64,000 nt of DNA from Geomesophilobacter sediminis (GCF_016458275.1 NZ_JAEMHM010000007.1:226075-290074), one strand, 5' to 3'. Positions 35,257-44,638 are shown, numbered from the stretch's first letter. Program-made: numbers and translations. The notes: generated from the letters alone by a model not told the origin.

Positions 35257-36084
35257 TCACGGTTCACTGTTCACCGTGGACTGAAGTTGTTCCCCTTCCT
35301 CCTTCTGCGTCTCTTTCCTGAGGTACTGCAGTATCTCCTTGAGGCTCTGCACGATGATCCGCTCGTCGCGGGGAAACTCGTGCGGGCTCAGCTCCAGCGT
35401 CACGCTCTCGTTGTAGGCGGTGTTGCGCAAGTGGTTCAAGAAACGGGTGAGGGGGAGGATGCCGTGGCCGGGCAACAGGTGCTGACGGCCGTGGCCGTAA
35501 TCGGAGAAATGGATGTTCCGGATCCGACCCGAGTTGTAAAACAGGTAGAAGTCGTTGATGAAGTTCGCCTTGCCGGAACCCATGTGGGTGCAGTCGAAGG
35601 TCAGGTAGAGGTTCCGCTCGTGGAGGAAATCGATCATCTTCCCGGTTTCGGAAAGGATGTAGTGGTTCAGGTTGTACTTGCCGGTCCACGGCATGTTCTC
35701 CAGGGTCAGGATCACCTTCCCCTGGCCGACTTCCTTCTGGAAATCGTAGATCTTGTAGAGCCAGCGCCAGTACCCGAGCTCCATCCCCAGCCAGGACGGG
35801 GGATGGAAATTCACCAGCTCGACCCCGCACTCCCCGGCGATCTCGACGCAGCGCTTCAGGCTGTCCACCGGCCCGCCCCAGCCGTCCAGCGGCATGAACG
35901 GGGCGTGGATCGAACGGATCGGGAGCTGCTGCGCCAGGTGGCGGACCAGCTTGCGCGCGTTCACCTTCTGGAATTCCTGGTTGATCACCAGCTCCACCGT
36001 GTCGAAGCCGACTTCCAGGGCGATCTCGAAGACCTTTTCCAGTGGGAAAATGAACAGCGTCCCGGTGGAGATGGAGATGATCAT
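35257..36084 (-). CDS. Sugar phosphate isomerase/epimerase-like TIM barrel (AP endonuclease 2 family)
   Basis: The 275-residue protein begins MIISISTGTLFIFPLEKVFEIA and shows the xylose-isomerase-like barrel pattern with metal-ligand candidates: ELVINQEF, IHAPFM, NFHPPS, LTLENMPW, LTFDCTHMGSG, IHFSDYGHGRQH and LELSPHEF. Members isomerise or epimerise sugars or cleave AP sites; the specific reaction here is unknown. The ATG 2 nt after the DUF294-like stop was chosen; an upstream extension would overlap that gene. It is the last gene of the symporter/DUF294 operon, which may link it to the transported substrate. Confidence 0.8.
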   Translation of the reverse strand: MIISISTGTLFIFPLEKVFEIALEVGFDTVELVINQEFQKVNARKLVRHLAQQLPIRSIHAPFMPLDGWGGPVDSLKRCVEIAGECGVELVNFHPPSWLGMELGYWRWLYKIYDFQKEVGQGKVILTLENMPWTGKYNLNHYILSETGKMIDFLHERNLYLTFDCTHMGSGKANFINDFYLFYNSGRIRNIHFSDYGHGRQHLLPGHGILPLTRFLNHLRNTAYNESVTLELSPHEFPRDERIIVQSLKEILQYLRKETQKEEGEQLQSTVNSEP

Positions 36085-36086
36085 GC

Positions 36087-37283
36087 CTACCCCTGTCCGA
36101 AAATCTTCTGGTAGGCGATCTTCTGCAGGGTGAGGACGGCGTCCACCGCGCCCCGGAACTGCTCGTCCTGCGCCTCGTCCAGATTCGCCGGATCGAGGTA
36201 GCGCCCGCCGTTGCCGGGGGCGGCAACCCGCCACTGCACCAGGATCTGGAACGCCTTGAGGAGCCTTTCCGCGAGCTCGACGCTTAAACTGCCGCGCTCC
36301 ACCAGCCACTGGATCCGTTCCAGGGTTCCGCCGCAGCCAATCCCCGCCTCAAGGGCCAGCACCCGCAGGGTCGCCTGCAGCGGGAGGAGTGCCGTCCCGT
36401 CCAGGTCGATCTTGCCGCGCTGCTCCCCTTCCTTGAGCAGCCGATAGCGACCGAAAAGCCCGACCGCTACCGGTGCCGCTACCGCTTTGCGTCCCAGCCG
36501 CTGCACCAGGTCCCCGTTACGCTCGCGCTGCACCGCGTCCCGGGCCAAATCGAGCGCCCGGTGCCCCAGGCTCTCATCCCCCAGCAGCGGCCCCAGGTCG
36601 GCGAGCGTTTCCAGGCGCTGCTCGCGCTGCAGATCGTCGGCCCCCTGTTCCTCGCCGGTTCCCGCCACAAACCTCTCCCACTGGCCGAGCGTCCCGTGCC
36701 AGAGCGGGTTCTCCTGGATCACCCCCGCCTCTTTGAGCGCGGCGATGGCGCCGTGAATGAAAAGGTAGTTCAACTCCGGTGCCTCTTCGTGCAGCAGGAA
36801 ATAGTGGTTGCCGCTGGCGATGCCGTGCTCGCCCCGTCCCCGATCGCCGGAAACCAGAAGCGCAAAGGCCGGGGGCTCCCCTTGTCCCTTGCTCCGCATC
36901 AGCTCGCGGGTCAGCGCGATGGACCGGGCCACGATCCGGTCGTGCAGCTCGGTGTTGATTTCGAAGTGGGCCAGGATGGAGCGCCGTGAAGTGAAGTAGT
37001 TGCGGGCGAATTCGGTCCCCCGCGCCGAAAGTGCGGCGAGTTCCCCGGTCGTCGCGGCCTGCTCCACCTCCCGAAGGATCTCCTCCAGCTCTCGCTGCGC
37101 CGCCATCTCCCTGGCGAGCTCTTCGTCGAGCCCGCCCTGGAATTGGCGCAAAAGCGCCGCCGCTTCGGGGATGCTCTGGCGCTCCCAGCGTTGGGACAGG
37201 AGCTCCTCCAACCCGGAGACGAGTTGGGAACTCGCGCTCCAGCGAAGGATGTCGTTTCCTCGGGTTCCGATGAAAAGGGGCAT
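36087..37283 (-). CDS. DUF294-type nucleotidyltransferase-like protein with degenerate active site
   Basis: The 398-residue protein aligns by eye with the intact relative at 40653-41873: helical N-terminus, nucleotidyltransferase core and a C-terminal substrate-binding helical domain (DUF294_C). The core motif is changed: FALLVSGDRGRGEHGIASGNHYFLL here versus FALVSMGSDGREEQT, LITDQDYLVVY there. The GSxGR loop is broken and the TDQD metal ligands are replaced by ASGN, so transferase activity is unlikely. It follows the SSS symporter by 27 nt with a GGAGAG site. Family members often accompany such symporters, so it is probably a regulatory relative of GlnD-like enzymes. Confidence 0.8.
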   Translation of the reverse strand: MPLFIGTRGNDILRWSASSQLVSGLEELLSQRWERQSIPEAAALLRQFQGGLDEELAREMAAQRELEEILREVEQAATTGELAALSARGTEFARNYFTSRRSILAHFEINTELHDRIVARSIALTRELMRSKGQGEPPAFALLVSGDRGRGEHGIASGNHYFLLHEEAPELNYLFIHGAIAALKEAGVIQENPLWHGTLGQWERFVAGTGEEQGADDLQREQRLETLADLGPLLGDESLGHRALDLARDAVQRERNGDLVQRLGRKAVAAPVAVGLFGRYRLLKEGEQRGKIDLDGTALLPLQATLRVLALEAGIGCGGTLERIQWLVERGSLSVELAERLLKAFQILVQWRVAAPGNGGRYLDPANLDEAQDEQFRGAVDAVLTLQKIAYQKIFGQG

Positions 37284-37310
37284 AACGCTCTCCGGCTCGA
37301 AGGTTTCGGC

Positions 37311-38831
37311 CTAGTCGAGGTGTCCGTGGACCTCGTGCTCCAGGAAGTCGCGCATCGCGTCCGGGGGGGGCTTGGTGGCCAAGGAGACTGCGATCATCAC
37401 CAGGATCACCAGCGGTGCGCCGCAAAGCGCGGAGGAGGTCAGCGGGAAGAGCTGGGCGAGGATCGGGAACGTGCCACCTAAAAGCGGCTGCGCGAAGGTG
37501 CAGCAAAGGCCGACCAGCATCCCGGCGATGGCGCCGTAGCGGTTGGCGCGGTCCCACCAGATGCCCAGTAACAGCAGCGGGAAGAGGGTGTTTCCGGCCA
37601 GGGCAAAGGCGAGCGCGGTGATCTGTACGATGAGCCCCCACGGGTTCAGGGCCAAAAGGAGGACGATCCCCGCCAGCACCAGGGTGCTCCCCTTGGCGAC
37701 CGCCATCCGATCGCTTTCGTTGGCCTTGGGGTTGATCAGGCAGTAGTAAAGGTCGTAGGAGACCGAGGCGGCGCCGGTCATCAAAAGCCCGGCGACGGTG
37801 AAGAAGGCGGCGCTGAGCGCTCCTGCCGCCAAAACCCCGACGAGCCATCCGGGCATCCCTGCTAAAACGGCGGTCTTCATCACCACCAGGTCGGCCATCC
37901 GTTCGGCGGCGGGAGGGGGCAGGCGAATGCCGGTACGGACCTCCAAAAGCCTGCCGAAGACGGCGAAGGCCGGGGCGGACCAGTAGATGAGCGCGATGAA
38001 GAAGAGCCCCCAGACCACGCTCCAGCGGGCGTCGCGGACGTTGGGGACGGTGTAGAAGCGGGAGAGGACGTGCGGCAGTCCGGCGGTCCCGACCATGAGC
38101 GTGAAGCAGAGGGAAACCCAGCCGAAAAGGGTGCCGCTGGTGAAGGGGAGGGTGAAGTCGATCTGGTACTGGCGCGCCAGGTCGGAAATCGCCTCGCCGT
38201 AGCCGAACTGGGGCAGGATCCAGAAGTACCCCAGGTGATGGGCAAGCCACATGAGTGGCACGATGAAGGAGACGCAGATGACGAAGTAGAGCATCTGCTG
38301 GTTGCGCGGTACCCCCAGCGCCCCGGCGATGACCAGGTAGGAGACCACCGCGGCCCCGCCGTAGAGGACGGCACGGTTGTATTCGACCCCGAGCATGAAG
38401 GAGAAAAGGAGGCCGATCCCCTTGAACTGCGCGGTGCAGTAGATGATCGAGATCCCGATGGAGATCAGGGCGGCTAAGAACCGGGCCACCGGGGAGCCGT
38501 AGCGTTCGGCGATGAAGTCGGGGGCGGTGAACTTGCCGAAACGGCGGATCTGGCTCGCCAGGAGCACCAGGAGCAGCACGTAGCCGCCGGTCCAGCCGAT
38601 GACGTAGGCAAGGGCCTGGTACCCCTGCAGGTAGATGATCCCCCCCAGCCCCATCAGACTCGCCGCGCTCATCCAGTTGCTCGCGATGGCCGCGCCGCCG
38701 CCGATCCGCCCGGTGTAGCGGCCGCCGAAGCCGTATTCCAAGCTCTCCCGCGACTTCTGCCTCAGGCCGACCAGCAGGAAGGAGACCAGGACGAAAAGGA
38801 CGATCCCGATGGTCCAGGAGGCATCATTCAT
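37311..38831 (-). CDS. Sodium:solute symporter (SSS family, large subunit)
   Basis: The 506-residue protein has about 13 membrane helices and SSS signatures (YGFGGRYTGRIGGGAAIASNW, MSAASLMGLGGIIYLQGY, GKFTAPDFIAERYGSP, GTAGLPHVLSRFYTVPNVRDAR). The small DUF4212 protein upstream overlaps it by 8 bp, and this pairing defines the VC_2705-type two-part symporters, usually for small carboxylates. Downstream are the DUF294-like and TIM-barrel genes in one operon. The exact substrate (acetate, lactate or another acid) cannot be told. Confidence 0.92.
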   Translation of the reverse strand: MNDASWTIGIVLFVLVSFLLVGLRQKSRESLEYGFGGRYTGRIGGGAAIASNWMSAASLMGLGGIIYLQGYQALAYVIGWTGGYVLLLVLLASQIRRFGKFTAPDFIAERYGSPVARFLAALISIGISIIYCTAQFKGIGLLFSFMLGVEYNRAVLYGGAAVVSYLVIAGALGVPRNQQMLYFVICVSFIVPLMWLAHHLGYFWILPQFGYGEAISDLARQYQIDFTLPFTSGTLFGWVSLCFTLMVGTAGLPHVLSRFYTVPNVRDARWSVVWGLFFIALIYWSAPAFAVFGRLLEVRTGIRLPPPAAERMADLVVMKTAVLAGMPGWLVGVLAAGALSAAFFTVAGLLMTGAASVSYDLYYCLINPKANESDRMAVAKGSTLVLAGIVLLLALNPWGLIVQITALAFALAGNTLFPLLLLGIWWDRANRYGAIAGMLVGLCCTFAQPLLGGTFPILAQLFPLTSSALCGAPLVILVMIAVSLATKPPPDAMRDFLEHEVHGHLD

Positions 38832-39147
38832 AGCTGCGGTCCCTCATGTGGCTGTGGTATTCGGTGATCCGGTCCAGGCGGTAGTTGTAGAAGACACAGA
38901 GGATGATGAACCAGAGGGGGAGGAACTGGCCGGAGAAGAAGAAATGGAGCGGGAGGTTGAACAGGTAGGTCTGGGTCAAAAAGCGCCCGAGCGGAGTGCC
39001 GGCCCAAAGGGCGAGGACGATCTGGAACCCGAAGGTGACCAACCCCCACCCCAGGAGCACAAGGAGGATGGTGCCCACCTCGTCGCGCATGTAACCCTTT
39101 TTCGGGCGCAACAGGTTGACCGAGTACCGTTTTGGTGCGTGGCTCAT
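38824..39147 (-). CDS. DUF4212 small subunit of the SSS symporter
   Basis: The 107-residue protein has a basic N-terminus (RYSVNLLRPKKGYMRDEVGT) and two helices (ILLVLLGWGLVTFGFQIVLALW and FFSGQFLPLWFIILCVFYNYRLD), the DUF4212 pattern. It overlaps the symporter start by 8 bp, implying coupled translation and a complex. It leads the operon. Confidence 0.9.
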   Translation of the reverse strand: MSHAPKRYSVNLLRPKKGYMRDEVGTILLVLLGWGLVTFGFQIVLALWAGTPLGRFLTQTYLFNLPLHFFFSGQFLPLWFIILCVFYNYRLDRITEYHSHMRDRSYE

Positions 39148-39199
39148 GGCGCCTCCGGGTGTGACGTCGATCGCTACAGCATCAGTGCCGAAAGAACAA

Positions 39200-39883
39200 T
39201 TACAGCATCATGCCGGCCAGGAAATCGGCCTGCTGCTCGCTCAGATCGAGGAATTTGGCTCCGAACCCGGGGATGGCGCCGCCATCCCCCCAGGCGCGGA
39301 TCCAACGGACCACCACCTTGAAGGGAAGGGTCTGGAATCCGGAGATTTCCACCAGGAAGACGCTGCCGACCTCGGGTGGGTAGCAGGTGCTGATGAAAAG
39401 TCCGCCGGGGGATATGTCCAGGGTGAAGGCGCGGACCGCGGCCTCGTGGGTTGTGCCTTCCTGCCACATCTGGACGCTGAGGACGCATTCCTTGCGATCG
39501 TCTTTGCGCAGGCTGCGGGGGGGGAAACCGACGCATTTGCCGATGAAATCCCGGAGGTTTTCCTCCCCGGACTTGTGCCGGTCGGAGAAGAGGACCTTGA
39601 ACCCGGCCTCTTTGTTCCAGTTGACCCGGACGTTGGGAAAGATGCCTTCGATCTCCTCGAAGAGCATCTTGTCCTTGTAACTGGCGCGGACGATAACGGG
39701 GATGTCGGCGATGATGCCGCTGATCTCGGTTTCGGGAAGGGTGCGGAAGAGCTCGGATACCGTAGGGGCGTGAAAGAGGCGCACCCCGCACTGATCGAAG
39801 AACTCCCGGTACGCGTCCAAAACGGCGCCGTCCCGGGACACGAGAGCCAGGCAGAGATTCGCAGGGGCTACATCTTCGATCAA
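39200..39883 (-). CDS. PilZ-domain protein
   Basis: The 227-residue protein has an N-terminal pseudo-receiver-like part (ALVSRDGAVLDAYREFFDQC) and a C-terminal PilZ domain with the c-di-GMP-binding motifs RKDDR (in SLRKDDRKECVL) and DISPGGLFIS. It starts at TTG behind GGAGGAG. It lies 43 nt after the CheY-like gene on the same strand, so the two are probably co-transcribed. It should be a cytoplasmic c-di-GMP effector; the output (motility, polysaccharide) is not clear. Confidence 0.85.
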   Translation of the reverse strand: MIEDVAPANLCLALVSRDGAVLDAYREFFDQCGVRLFHAPTVSELFRTLPETEISGIIADIPVIVRASYKDKMLFEEIEGIFPNVRVNWNKEAGFKVLFSDRHKSGEENLRDFIGKCVGFPPRSLRKDDRKECVLSVQMWQEGTTHEAAVRAFTLDISPGGLFISTCYPPEVGSVFLVEISGFQTLPFKVVVRWIRAWGDGGAIPGFGAKFLDLSEQQADFLAGMML

Positions 39884-39926
39884 GGTGCTCCTCCACTTCG
39901 GGGCGATGTTTCTGCTTGAGGGGTGC

Positions 39927-40292
39927 TTACTCCGGTACGACCTGCCTGATCACGTCGATCAAAGACTTGGGACTGAACGGCTTGGTAAGCCAGGCGGTGG
40001 CGCCGGCATCGTTTCCTTGGGACTGGAATTCCTCGCGGGATTCCGTAGTGAGGAATACGATGGGGGTAAAGCGGTGCTCGGGAGTCTCCCTCAGCAAGCG
40101 GGCCAAGTCGATGCCGTTCACCTCGGGCATGTAGACGTCGGTGATGATGACGTCGAAGGCGCTCCCCGCAGCGAGCTCGGCGGCCTCCTTGCCGTCCGCG
40201 GCCTCCACGACCGTGAATCCGCGGTTGGTCAGGACGTTGCTGAGCATGCAGCGGATCGGTTTGGAGTCGTCGACGACGAGTATTTTTGCCAT
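39927..40292 (-). CDS. Single-domain response regulator (CheY-like)
   Basis: The 121-residue protein is a receiver only: AKILVVDDSKPIRCMLSNVL, phospho-acceptor Asp52 in DVIITDVYMPEVNG, Thr in VFLTTES and Lys in LTKPFSPKSL. Start chosen at the ATG behind GGGAG; upstream ATGs lack support. The gap 40293-40652 upstream holds no recognisable gene, only decayed TTACTGCTCACTGC-type repeats near 40590-40660. Confidence 0.92.
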   Translation of the reverse strand: MAKILVVDDSKPIRCMLSNVLTNRGFTVVEAADGKEAAELAAGSAFDVIITDVYMPEVNGIDLARLLRETPEHRFTPIVFLTTESREEFQSQGNDAGATAWLTKPFSPKSLIDVIRQVVPE

Positions 40293-40652
40293 GTAAGCTC
40301 CCATCAGGACCGGTGATTTCGGCAGCAGAAAACGATGCCGCACCGGACGCGGCCGGTACCGTCAACTGCCGACCACCAGTACCGAAGCGGCATAATACGT
40401 GCTTTGGCGTGCCATTTCAATAAGGATTTCGTCGCCTTCAGTATTTTGTTTACATTGCCGTCGTTGGTACTGAACGAGGTGGGGGAAGAAGAATCCGGGA
40501 GAGATTGAGCGGGGAACAACGGGCATTTTGAGCGGGGGGGACCACGTGGCGTGCCAGGACGATACCTGCCTTAAGCAGGAGGCATCTGTTACTGGCATTA
40601 CTTCATTACTCACTGCTTTATTGCTTACTGTGTTGCTTACTGCTCACTGCTA

Positions 40653-41873
40653 TCACATGATCGAAAAGTTGGTGTGAATCACTTTCTGCAGCTCTTCAAT
40701 GAGCAGCAGGGCGCGGCGGATCTGTTCCCGCTCCTCCTTGGGGAGGGTGTGCGGGTTGACGTGGTAGGCGTCCTTCTGGATTCCCTTGATCACCTTGATC
40801 TGCAAAAGGATCCGGTGCTTGGTGAGGACGCGGTAGGCCTCGATGAGCCCGGCCGCCATCTGCCCCGAGAGGCTCCCCTCGGCCTGGAGCAGCTCGATGC
40901 GGCGCACGGTGGCAGTGGCCGGGATCCCCTGGTTCATGGCCAGGATCCGGACGTTCATCACCAAGGGCGCCCAGGCGAGGAGCTTCAAGTTGAACTCCCC
41001 CTTGTGCTCGCCGCTCCCCTCGGTCCAGAAGCGCTTCAAAAAACCCAGGGCGAGCTTCATCTCGGTGGCGGCCTTCGCCATCCCCCACAGCGCCTGGAAG
41101 TAGTCCATCTCCAGGGAACGGATCAGCTCCACGAGGCTTTCTGCGGTCTCCCGGTCGCCGGCGACGTAGCGCGCGTCGGAGAGGACGATGAGATCCATCA
41201 GGTTCTTGCCGTAGTCGGTCGTCTCGTAGCGGACGATTCCCAAAAGGCGCCGCTGCCACTGCTGCAGGGATCCGCGCCAGTTCTCGAAGGAAGGCATGAT
41301 CCCGCCGGTGCACTTTTTGAAGCCGATCGCCTCCATCCGTTCCACGAGGAGCTCGGAAAACTCGCGGAACCACTGGTCCGCCGCCTGCTCCCCGCCGTCC
41401 TGGTAGACGACCAGGTAGTCCTGGTCGGTGATCAGGGTCTGCTCCTCGCGGCCGTCGCTCCCCATGCTGACCAGGGCAAAGGGGAGGGGAGGGGGGGAGC
41501 TGATCTCAGCGGTCACAAGCTCGACGGCGCGCCGGGCGAGCTCGTCCCGGTATGCGGTGCAGTTTTGGTGCAGGGCGGTAACCGAGTGATAGCGCAGGAA
41601 GCGGTCCATCTCCAGCGCGTTCAGATCCTCGTGGATGCGCAGGAGCTTCGCGTAGTCGTCGGTTGCGGGGATGCTGGCGCGCAGCGCCTGCTCGCGCCGG
41701 GCGAAGGCCTCGATCTGGTCGAGTTCCTCCTGGGCGTTATCGCGCAGGGCCTGGAGGAGCTGCTGCATCTCGGAGCGCTGGAGCAGGGGGAGAAACGAGC
41801 GCACTTCGCCTAAAAGCTTCTCCAGAAGCTCCGGCTCGGAGATCGGGTGGGGAGGGTAGAGCGTGTGGGGCAT
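40653..41873 (-). CDS. DUF294 nucleotidyltransferase substrate-binding-domain protein
   Basis: The 406-residue protein has helical N-terminal segments, an intact GlnD-like nucleotidyltransferase core (MGSDGREEQTLITDQDYLVVY with GSDGR loop and TDQD acids) and a C-terminal DUF294_C helical domain (RRIELLQAEGSLSGQMAAGLIEAYRVL). Family members are linked with CBS domains and SSS acetate symporters; they may nucleotidylate a partner but the reaction is not established. It follows the acetate symporter, separated by a terminator, so read-through may link them. The start is taken at MPHTLYP; the frame is open 18 codons earlier. Confidence 0.85.
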   Translation of the reverse strand: MPHTLYPPHPISEPELLEKLLGEVRSFLPLLQRSEMQQLLQALRDNAQEELDQIEAFARREQALRASIPATDDYAKLLRIHEDLNALEMDRFLRYHSVTALHQNCTAYRDELARRAVELVTAEISSPPPLPFALVSMGSDGREEQTLITDQDYLVVYQDGGEQAADQWFREFSELLVERMEAIGFKKCTGGIMPSFENWRGSLQQWQRRLLGIVRYETTDYGKNLMDLIVLSDARYVAGDRETAESLVELIRSLEMDYFQALWGMAKAATEMKLALGFLKRFWTEGSGEHKGEFNLKLLAWAPLVMNVRILAMNQGIPATATVRRIELLQAEGSLSGQMAAGLIEAYRVLTKHRILLQIKVIKGIQKDAYHVNPHTLPKEEREQIRRALLLIEELQKVIHTNFSIM

Positions 41874-41885
41874 GTGATATCCGTA

Positions 41886-41919
41886 AAAGAAAAAAATGGG
41901 GAAGGTTACCCTTCCCCAT
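41886..41919 (-). terminator. Terminator after the acetate symporter gene
   Basis: On the minus strand: ATGGGGAAGG / CCTTCCCCAT stem, 4-nt loop, then TTTTTTTCTTTTA. Confidence 0.9.
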
Positions 41920-41944
41920 GCTATCACACTTTGATTTCCAACTG

Positions 41945-43933
41945 TTAGTGGTCAACCGCCTTGGCCATGCCGATGCCGGTGTTCTGGCGGACATAGACTT
42001 CGTCGAACATCTCTTCGGAGCGGCGGCTCGGGAAGGCCAGGCACCCGAGGATGGCGGCGATGAAGCCGAGCGGGATGGAGATGATGCCCGGGTTCTTAAG
42101 CTCGATGAGCGGCTTGTCGAGACCCATGATGGACTTGCCGTCCTTGTTGGCTTCGTAGTCCTTGCGTGCCTTGTCGAGGTCCTTGACCTGCTTCTCGGTG
42201 AGGACGGCGCCTTCGGCAACCTTTTTCTCGAGAACGGTGATGGCCTTCTTGGCGTCGCCGGCAATCTTCTTGGGATAGGTCATGTTCGGGGAGACCATGA
42301 CCAGGCCGATGGAGGCGATGGTGCCGACCAAAAGGCCGCAGATGACGCCGGCGGTGTTGAACTTCCTCCAGAAGAGGGACATCACGACGACCGGGAGGTT
42401 GCCGGAAGCGGCGACCGCGAAGGCCAGCGCCACCAGGTGGGCAACGTTCTGCTTCTCGGCGGCGATACCGATCACGATGGCGAGGGCGCCGACGAAGAAG
42501 GAGGTGATGCGGGCCGCGAGGACCTGCTCGTGCTGGTCGGCGTGGCCGCCCTTGATCACGTTGACGTAGATGTCGTGGGCCACGGCCGCCGAGGAGGCGA
42601 GCACCAGGCCGGAGACGACGGCGAGGATGGTGGCGAAGGCGACCGCGCACAGGAAGGCGAGGAAGATGTCGCCGAGGACCGGGGTGATCTGGGCGCCGAG
42701 GGTCTGGGCCAGCATGAGAGCTGCCATGTTGCCGCCCTTGTCGATCGCGGTGATCGCCTGCGGGGTGACGTGGATGGCCGCGCCGAAGCCGAGCAGGGTG
42801 GTCAGGATGTAGAAGGAGCCGATGATGAACATCGCGATGATAACGGACTTACGAGCGGCCTGAGCGGTCGGAACGGTGAAGAAGCGCATCAGGATGTGCG
42901 GCATACCCGCGGTACCGAGGACCAGCGCCATGCCCAGGGAGATCTGGTCGAGCGGGTTCTTGAGGAACAGACCCGGCTCGAGGAAGCGCTGACCGTAGTC
43001 GAAGCCCGGTACGGCGACCGGATCCTTGAGGACCACCTTCTGGACGTGCTCCTGAACGTTCGGGTTGTTGGCGATGTCGGCGAAGAACTGGACCGGGTTC
43101 ATGCCGGATTTGATCATGACCAGAATGGACAGAGCGGTAGCACCGGTCATGAGCAGGCCGGCCTTGATGATCTGGACCCAGGTGGTGGCGACCATGCCGC
43201 CGAAGACGACGTAGATGACCATCAGGATGCCGACGCCGATGATGGCGGTCTTGTACGGGATCTCCAGAAGGAGCTGCATCAGCTTACCGGCGCCGACCAT
43301 CTGGGCGGTAAGGTAGAAGGTGGAGACGGAAACCGTTGAGATCGCTGCGAAGGCGCGGACCGGGGTCGGGGAGGTACGGAAGGAGAGGATATCCCCCAGG
43401 GTGTACTTGCCCGCGTTGCGGCACGGCTCGGCGACGATCAGGAGCACGGTGATGTAGGCAACCAGCCACCCTACCGAATACATGAACCCGTCGTATCCGT
43501 AGAGGGAGATCATCCCGGAAATACCGAGGAAGGAAGCCGCGGACATGTAGTCACCCGCGATCGCCCACCCGTTCTGGGTACCGGTGATCCCGCCGCCGGC
43601 GGCGTAGAAGTCGGCGGCGCTCTTGGTCTGCTTGGCGGCCCAGACGACGACGCCCAGGGTGGCGGCGATGATCAGGGCGAACATCGAGATGGTGATGGTT
43701 TTGTCGGCCTTGATCTTCTTGGGTGCCTCCGGCTTGGCGGCGTCCTTGGCGGCAACCGAAGCGGTGGCGGCCGGTGCGGCCTGCATCGCGGCGGGTGCGG
43801 CGGCGGTCGGGGCCGGGGCGGTTGCTGCCGCCGGAGCGGGAGCGCCTGCTGCCGGCGCTTTGGCCGGCTCGGCCGCGAAGGCGAAAGAGCCCAGGGAGAG
43901 GGCTAAGGTCAGGCTGAGCAAGATCTTTTTCAT
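41945..43933 (-). CDS. actP: Cation/acetate symporter (ActP-type SSS) with Ala/Pro-rich N-terminal extension
   Basis: The 662-residue protein has a signal peptide (KKILLSLTLALSLGSFAFAAE), an Ala/Pro-rich region to about residue 70, then the ActP/SSS core: ADFYAAGGGITGTQNGWAIA, GDYMSAASFLGISGMISLYG, RNAGKYTLGDILSFR, GTAGMPHILMRFFTVPTAQAARKS and AVAASGNLPVVVMSLFW. A charged insert near residues 555-615 (KKAITVLEKKVAEGAVLTEK) precedes the last helices. ActP-type symporters bring in acetate with Na+ or H+, the main electron donor of Geobacter. The DUF485 gene directly upstream completes the usual acetate transport operon. Confidence 0.93.
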   Translation of the reverse strand: MKKILLSLTLALSLGSFAFAAEPAKAPAAGAPAPAAATAPAPTAAAPAAMQAAPAATASVAAKDAAKPEAPKKIKADKTITISMFALIIAATLGVVVWAAKQTKSAADFYAAGGGITGTQNGWAIAGDYMSAASFLGISGMISLYGYDGFMYSVGWLVAYITVLLIVAEPCRNAGKYTLGDILSFRTSPTPVRAFAAISTVSVSTFYLTAQMVGAGKLMQLLLEIPYKTAIIGVGILMVIYVVFGGMVATTWVQIIKAGLLMTGATALSILVMIKSGMNPVQFFADIANNPNVQEHVQKVVLKDPVAVPGFDYGQRFLEPGLFLKNPLDQISLGMALVLGTAGMPHILMRFFTVPTAQAARKSVIIAMFIIGSFYILTTLLGFGAAIHVTPQAITAIDKGGNMAALMLAQTLGAQITPVLGDIFLAFLCAVAFATILAVVSGLVLASSAAVAHDIYVNVIKGGHADQHEQVLAARITSFFVGALAIVIGIAAEKQNVAHLVALAFAVAASGNLPVVVMSLFWRKFNTAGVICGLLVGTIASIGLVMVSPNMTYPKKIAGDAKKAITVLEKKVAEGAVLTEKQVKDLDKARKDYEANKDGKSIMGLDKPLIELKNPGIISIPLGFIAAILGCLAFPSRRSEEMFDEVYVRQNTGIGMAKAVDH

Positions 43934-43952
43934 AGTCTATAGTCCTCCGTTC

Positions 43953-44258
43953 TTAGAGTTCGTCCACCAGTTCACGGGTGAGTCGGTCAAAGTCCTTGTT
44001 GGCAACGTGCGAGTAGTACAGGGCGAGTGCCCAGCTGACGAAGAACTGGGAAAGCGCGAAGAGGTACCCGAAGTTGATGTTGCCGATGATTTTGATCTTG
44101 AAGATCCCCGGAGTGTACGCCGCCGAGATCGGCAGCAGGAAGTAATACACACAGGAGAAAATCCACCACCCGAATAAAAACACTGTCTTTTTGCGGTGAA
44201 GCTCCACGAACTTCGGATTCTTAGCAATTGCGGCCCAGTTGTACTGTTTTTCTGCCAT
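43953..44258 (-). CDS. DUF485 (YjcH-like) membrane protein of the acetate symporter operon
   Basis: The 101-residue protein has a charged N-terminus (IAKNPKFVELHRKKTVFLFG) and two helices (WWIFSCVYYFLLPISAAYTPG and INFGYLFALSQFFVSWALALYYSHVA), the DUF485 pattern found upstream of actP from enterics to Geobacter (apl genes). It precedes the symporter by 19 nt and probably helps its membrane assembly or activity. Confidence 0.92.
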   Translation of the reverse strand: MAEKQYNWAAIAKNPKFVELHRKKTVFLFGWWIFSCVYYFLLPISAAYTPGIFKIKIIGNINFGYLFALSQFFVSWALALYYSHVANKDFDRLTRELVDEL

Positions 44259-44621
44259 GGTCGTTACTCCTTTCTTGGTAAAGTGCCCGTCGTCGTCGTC
44301 GGCGTCCCGCCAGGTCCATTTGATAACTTTTCGATAATTCCCCCTTTTTCGAAATTGGATTTTTTTTCAAACAACAACGTGCTGTTTAGCAAACCGGGTT
44401 TTTATCGCCGCCCTTTAAATGGTCGCGGCGTATAAGTAACTGATATGGCTTAATTGTGTTCCAACAATCTCCGCTTGCCGGAGGATCCTGGGGGCTTTCC
44501 GATCCCCCGGTGAAAGCGTATACGTGTTTTCCTTTTAACACATGATTTTGGAATGTACAATAAAAATAAACGATGTTTTAAATCTGCCGCGAAATATTTT
44601 TTTACCGGCGGTGCCATCTGG

Positions 44622-44638
44622 TTGCGATTAACCTGCCG
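44622..44638 (-). promoter_or_regulatory. Candidate sigma-54 promoter of the acetate symporter operon
   Basis: Minus-strand CGGCAGGTTAATCGCA has GG and GC ten bases apart, with CGGCAG for TGGCAC and TCGCA for TTGCA. It would leave a leader of about 350 nt, part of the long gap 44259-45023, which otherwise holds AT-rich DNA, a GGGGG/CCCCC hairpin near 44490-44508 and the palindrome at 44723. Weak by itself. Confidence 0.35.

Noticed and set aside
36085..36309. N-terminal extension of the TIM-barrel isomerase
   Set aside because: It overlaps the DUF294-like gene in another frame and the barrel clearly begins at MIISISTGT.
41663..43339. 558-codon open frame antisense to the acetate symporter
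   Set aside because: Low-complexity Asp/Glu/Gly-rich translation and a certain SSS gene on the other strand.
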